In this document: positions 62,771 to 64,000 of the stretch, in pieces | Position numbering within the stretch: position 1 is the first letter of the stretch | How the letters are laid out: each line of letters begins with the position of its first letter | Origin: Acidimicrobiaceae bacterium RAAP-2 | Lineage (GTDB): Bacteria; Actinomycetota; Acidimicrobiia; Acidimicrobiales; RAAP-2 | DNA length: 64,000 bases | Direction of reading: 5' to 3' | NCBI GenBank assembly: GCA_001443545.1 | Contig: LMAD01000008.1 | Span: 9,984 to 73,983, forward strand | Notes under the pieces: generated by a model | Told to the model about the DNA's origin: nothing | Databases searched by the model: none | Seen by the model: the letters and a program-made list of their open reading frames with translations, nothing else | Program-made: the position numbers and the translations under genes

Positions 62771-62812
62771 CTGCAAAGCCCCGTACTCCGGTTCGAATCC
62801 GGACGCCGCCTC
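62771..62812 (+). repeat. att-like direct repeat, right copy (partial tRNA-Cys)
   Basis: Exact 42-base copy of the 3' half of the tRNA-Cys at 57290-57331. The 5' half of the tRNA is absent, so it is not a functional gene. It marks the right end of the island. Confidence 0.85.
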
Positions 62813-63245
62813 CAAAATGGGGTTTCCCCGTATGCGCGTCCAGGCTCGTCACAACGTGGCCCGGATTAGTTGGCCCTGACCTCGGTTGTAGCACCCTGTG
62901 GCTCGTCGGTCGTCGAATGACTTTGCTTTTCCGGGTTGATGGGTGAAGCGTCGGATTGACGTGGCGATGAATCATGTTCGTTATCGAATCTGGAGGAAGT
63001 GGTGGAGCGTGACGAGGGCGATTGCGCGCCGCCCACCGGAGCAGCCCAGGCAACTCTGGACGGGGCCCTATCGAGCGTGCACCTCAACGAGTCTGATCCC
63101 GCGATACCCATCGCTCGGACGGTGGCGCAATCTCGGCCCATTATCCGACACCGACCAGGGAAGTCTGAGGACTCTCCACTGGATTACGCCGCTCAATCTT
63201 TGATAGTGCAACCCTGTGGCGCTTACGACGACTGATTGGAGAGCG
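62813..63245. other. 433-base region without a recognised gene
   Basis: Several short overlapping open frames exist on both strands, but none has a plausible start, a family signature or codon pattern to support it. It separates the island end from the Hcp-like gene and probably holds that gene's promoter. GGAGAG just upstream of 63246 is the likely ribosome binding site. Confidence 0.5.
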
Positions 63246-63689
63246 ATGGGGATCAGAATCGGAACTCGGTTGGCGACTCGACCGCGATGGCAACGTCGTT
63301 GGACGGTGGTGGGATCGGCGGTGATCGTGGCGACCGGGATCGTCGTATGGGGCTCGTTCTCGGCCGCCGCTACTCGGACTGCGCCGTTGGTCCCAGGTTC
63401 GCTCACATCGTCTCCGGGTCTGGCGGGCGACATTCTTTCGATGCGTGCGACTGGCATCAAGGGCCCAGGGTCCGATGGTGGTCAGGGCGATATTTCGGTG
63501 GAGTCATTTTCCTGGGGGATGAGCAATCCCGTCAACTGTGTGACGTGTGGGAGTGGAATTCGTGGCGGCGTTGGACGTGGCACCGGAAGGCCGACCGAAG
63601 AGCCACTGGTCGTGGTCAGAAGGATGGATGCAGCGAGTCCGCAGTTCTACCAAGACAGCGTCTCGGCGAGGGTGATCCCGGAGGTTTGA
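63246..63689 (+). CDS. exported Hcp-like protein, N-terminal part, ends at in-frame UGA
   Basis: ATG 63246 with GGAGAG upstream starts a protein with a basic N-terminus, one membrane/signal segment (about 20-40) and then an Hcp-like (T6SS tube family) domain: GDISVESFSWGMSNP and EEPLVVVRRMDAASPQFYQDS. TGA 63687-63689 stops it in mid-domain. The same frame continues with the rest of the Hcp pattern (next entry). Hcp-like exported proteins occur in actinobacteria without a T6SS, so secretion by the general pathway is more likely than T6SS function. Confidence 0.65.
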   Translation: MGIRIGTRLATRPRWQRRWTVVGSAVIVATGIVVWGSFSAAATRTAPLVPGSLTSSPGLAGDILSMRATGIKGPGSDGGQGDISVESFSWGMSNPVNCVTCGSGIRGGVGRGTGRPTEEPLVVVRRMDAASPQFYQDSVSARVIPEV

Positions 63690-64000
63690 CTGTTCATCGA
63701 CTCACCGAACCGACGTGGCTTCGGTCCGCAGTCGGACTCCATGACCCTTTTCTTGAAAGACGTTTTTATTGGGAAAATTACGTGGTCGGGTAGTAGTGGT
63801 GGCACGCCCATGGAGTCGATCACCATGACGTATGCAAAATTCCGTATGCAATATGCACACTTAGCGTCGCCGCCACCGACCACGACATCGACCACGACGA
63901 CAACATCGACCACGACCACAACCACGACCACGACCACGACCACGACCACAACCACGACCACAACCACGACCACAACCACGACCACAACCACGACCACAAC
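63690..64000 (+). pseudogene. in-frame continuation of the Hcp-like gene plus Thr-rich region, runs off the window
   Basis: Reading on in the same frame after the UGA gives LFIDSPNRRGF, then MTLFLKDVFIGKITWSGSSGG and PMESITMTYAKFRMQY, which match the C-terminal strands of Hcp-like proteins, so the domain is complete except for the stop. From about 63885 a Thr-rich tract begins and continues past 64000. Either the gene carries a nonsense mutation, the UGA is read through, or the base call is wrong. ATG 63741 could restart translation but has no ribosome binding site. Confidence 0.55.
63876..64000 (+). repeat. ACCACR-type microsatellite encoding poly-threonine
   Basis: Short units of ACCACG, ACCACA and ACAACA repeat to the window edge and encode an almost pure Thr tract with early Ser interruptions. 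Such Thr-rich stretches are typical of mucin-like stalks on secreted proteins. The array is incomplete here, so its length is unknown. Confidence 0.85.

Larger units (their letters stand above)
57332..62812. mobile_element. tRNA-Cys-associated genomic island, about 5.5 kb, no integrase seen
   Basis: The segment lies between the two 42-bp att-like copies. It holds a pentapeptide-repeat remnant, a GntR/BNR gene pair, two acetyltransferases and two methyltransferases. The right part is visibly more AT-rich than the flanking chromosome, genes point in both directions, and spacers are long. No recombinase, transposase or replication gene is visible, so it is a remnant, a non-autonomous element, or moved by an integrase elsewhere. 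Confidence 0.7.

Noticed and set aside
62771..62812. Second tRNA-Cys gene
   Set aside because: Only the anticodon loop, anticodon 3' strand, T arm and acceptor 3' strand are present; the 5' half does not fold into a tRNA, so it is an att remnant.
62758..62946. 62-codon open frame over the partial tRNA copy
   Set aside because: It overlaps the att repeat, has no ribosome binding site and no recognisable protein pattern.
63000..63240. Possible repeat of CCCTGTGGC near 62888 and 63212
   Set aside because: Only about nine bases match with different flanks, which is expected by chance in this composition.
63647..63997. Minus-strand open frame encoding a poly-valine protein
   Set aside because: It is the antisense of the ACCACR repeat and of the Hcp-like continuation; the run of Val is a by-product of the Thr repeat and has no credible start or domain.

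Overview
This window is a GC-rich bacterial chromosome segment that reads as a high-GC actinobacterium, plausibly Acidimicrobiia or a nearby lineage (inference). Supporting signs are an MtrA-MtrB-LpqB-like module, actinobacterial LexA boxes of the form CGAAC-N4-GTTCG, a LysM/NrdR SOS locus like the mycobacterial Rv2719c-nrdR pair, heavy GTG/TTG start use, 1-4 base gene overlaps, and many -10-like hexamers only 6-7 bases before start codons, which suggests leaderless mRNAs.

Layout. 1-3.9 kb: nadD, a small tail-anchored protein, rsfS, then a minus-strand response regulator, histidine kinase and lipoprotein. 3.9-14.4 kb: a xerC-type recombinase, rpsB-tsf-pyrH-frr-cdsA-dxr-rseP, ispG and proS. 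14.5-24.4 kb: rimP-nusA-ylxR-infB-rbfA-truB-ribF-rpsO-pnp, opened by a promoter and an intrinsic terminator that looks like an attenuator. 24.4-42.9 kb: a YfhO-like membrane protein, dapB, dapA, rnj, a siderophore-interacting flavoprotein, ftsK, thrB, an EamA exporter, miaB, miaA, dapF, hflX, dapC, dapD and dapE. With dapB and dapA, this is a full succinylase route to diaminopimelate from aspartate semialdehyde. 42.8-49.3 kb: a small membrane protein, lexA and a five-gene branched-chain amino-acid-type ABC transporter. 49.5-53.9 kb: an MFS exporter, its MarR regulator with a 24-bp palindromic operator, a MoxR-type AAA ATPase and a VWA protein carrying HELVH. 54.0-57.0 kb: an SOS-controlled group (LysM protein, nrdR, PIG-L deacetylase, dinB).

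57.26-62.81 kb is the accessory part. A complete tRNA-Cys is followed by about 5.5 kb that ends in a 42-bp exact copy of the tRNA 3' half, the layout of an element integrated at a tRNA gene. No integrase is visible inside. It carries a pentapeptide-repeat pseudogene, a GntR regulator with a membrane-anchored BNR-repeat protein, two GNAT acetyltransferases and two methyltransferases. The latter four genes are partitioned by a repeated GTCGGGCCTCCGA motif that sits at the 3' arm of imperfect, bulged hairpins in at least three of four copies, recalling integron attC sites without a visible integrase. The window ends in an exported Hcp-like gene with an in-frame UGA, followed by a threonine-rich repeat that runs off the edge.

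Most of the window is housekeeping sequence in conserved order. The candidates for something undescribed are the tRNA-Cys island with its attC-like hairpins, the interrupted Hcp-Thr gene and the MoxR/VWA-metallopeptidase pair. Several smaller regulatory features are also recorded (rimP-nusA leader, start-codon hairpin, ylxR without a normal start, DapF with Ser at a catalytic Cys position).
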